A stretch of 5,153 nt of DNA from an uncultured Eubacteriales bacterium (lineage in GTDB: Bacteria; Bacillota; Clostridia; Christensenellales; Aristaeellaceae): positions 1 through 5,153 of the forward strand of contig CACZOT010000032.1 of NCBI GenBank assembly GCA_902782795.1, given 5' to 3'. Positions 5,052 through 5,153 of this stretch are shown here, in pieces. Position 1 is the first letter of the stretch, and each line of letters starts with the position of its first letter. Both the position numbers and the translations under genes were made by a program. Below the pieces are notes generated by a model. It had not been told where the DNA came from. It made no database searches and was given only the letters and a program-made list of their open reading frames with translations.

Positions 5052-5074
5052 CTTAAGGGCCTTTGGCCCTTAAG
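5052..5074 (+). repeat. last hairpin of repeat copy B
   Basis: CTTAAGGGCC (5052-5061) and GGCCCTTAAG (5065-5074) pair perfectly around TTT. There is no U-tract after it. The matching place in copy A has CTCAAG (1312-1317) and CTTGAG (1329-1334): the outer six pairs are kept by paired changes, while the inner bases no longer match. Confidence 0.8.
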
Positions 5075-5153
5075 CGGCTTCGGCTGCCCCTCGCCCTGCG
5101 GGCGAGTCGCAGCTACGCGGGCCGGTCTCCTCTGGCGTCGCCCCGCGCCCTAC
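5075..5153. repeat. palindrome-rich edge sequence, probably more repeat
   Basis: CTCGCCC (5090-5096) and GGGCGAG (5100-5106) form a 7-bp hairpin around TGC. CGCGGG (5116-5121) and CCCGCG (5142-5147) are further inverted arms. A minus-strand frame is open from the right edge to a stop at 5072-5070, but it reads through the hairpins, so I do not call a gene. The stretch looks like a continuation of the intergenic repeat beyond the window. Confidence 0.4.

Larger units (their letters stand above)
4906..5074 (+). repeat. composite hairpin-rich intergenic repeat, copy B
   Basis: This second copy of the element at 1148-1334 lies downstream of the SANT/Myb-like gene. Its modules in order are: the palindrome block with a CCCC/GGGG mini-stem (4906-4945), a 14-bp hairpin (4959-4992) with a U-tract, a linker with GAACAGCTATGCTT (5008-5021), and ATGGGATTCT followed by a 10-bp hairpin (5044-5074). 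Within it GAATCCC (5032-5038) and GGGATTC (5046-5052) also pair and overlap the last hairpin by one base, so two alternative folds compete. The stretch 4861-5153 contains no gene I can support. Confidence 0.75.

Noticed and set aside
5070..5153. The C-terminus of a minus-strand gene entering from the right edge
   Set aside because: The frame is open for 27 codons to a stop, but it reads straight through hairpins of the repeat and gives an Arg/Gly/Ala-rich peptide, so it is more likely chance.

Overview
This GC-rich window, with third codon positions mostly G or C, looks like chromosomal DNA from an anaerobic, Gram-positive, high-GC member of the Clostridia. That is an inference from four things: a class A flavodiiron protein, strong AGGAGG-type ribosome binding sites, short TG-extended -10 promoters, and intrinsic terminators with U-tracts after most genes. 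No rRNA, tRNA, CRISPR array, transposase or phage gene is visible.

Layout. (1) 1-1008, minus strand: an FprA-type flavodiiron protein cut by the left edge, with a good sigma-A promoter at 1067-1095. (2) 1096-1433: a divergent intergenic region almost filled by inverted repeats, including copy A of a composite repeat (about 1148-1334), followed by the promoter of the next gene. (3) 1434-2681, plus: an M24-family aminopeptidase P-like metallopeptidase, then a terminator. (4) 2837-3871, plus: an XRE-type helix-turn-helix protein with a TPR-like helical-repeat body, then a terminator. (5) 4033-4860, plus: a protein with an N-terminal SANT/Myb-like DNA-binding domain, whose leader carries a strong GC hairpin. 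(6) 4861-5153: no gene seen; a chain of hairpins holding copy B of the composite repeat (about 4906-5074), one of which is a very strong terminator.

The three plus-strand genes each appear to have their own promoter, and each is followed by a terminator. They read as separate transcription units rather than an operon, and I see no common pathway. The flavodiiron protein is an oxygen/NO detoxification enzyme, the peptidase is housekeeping peptide turnover, and the other two are probable regulators.

The most interesting signal is non-coding. Two same-orientation copies of a modular, hairpin-rich intergenic repeat lie about 3.76 kb apart. They share an identical 19-bp palindrome, a hairpin of unrelated sequence at the same position, and a final hairpin whose closing arms differ by a compensatory pair of changes.
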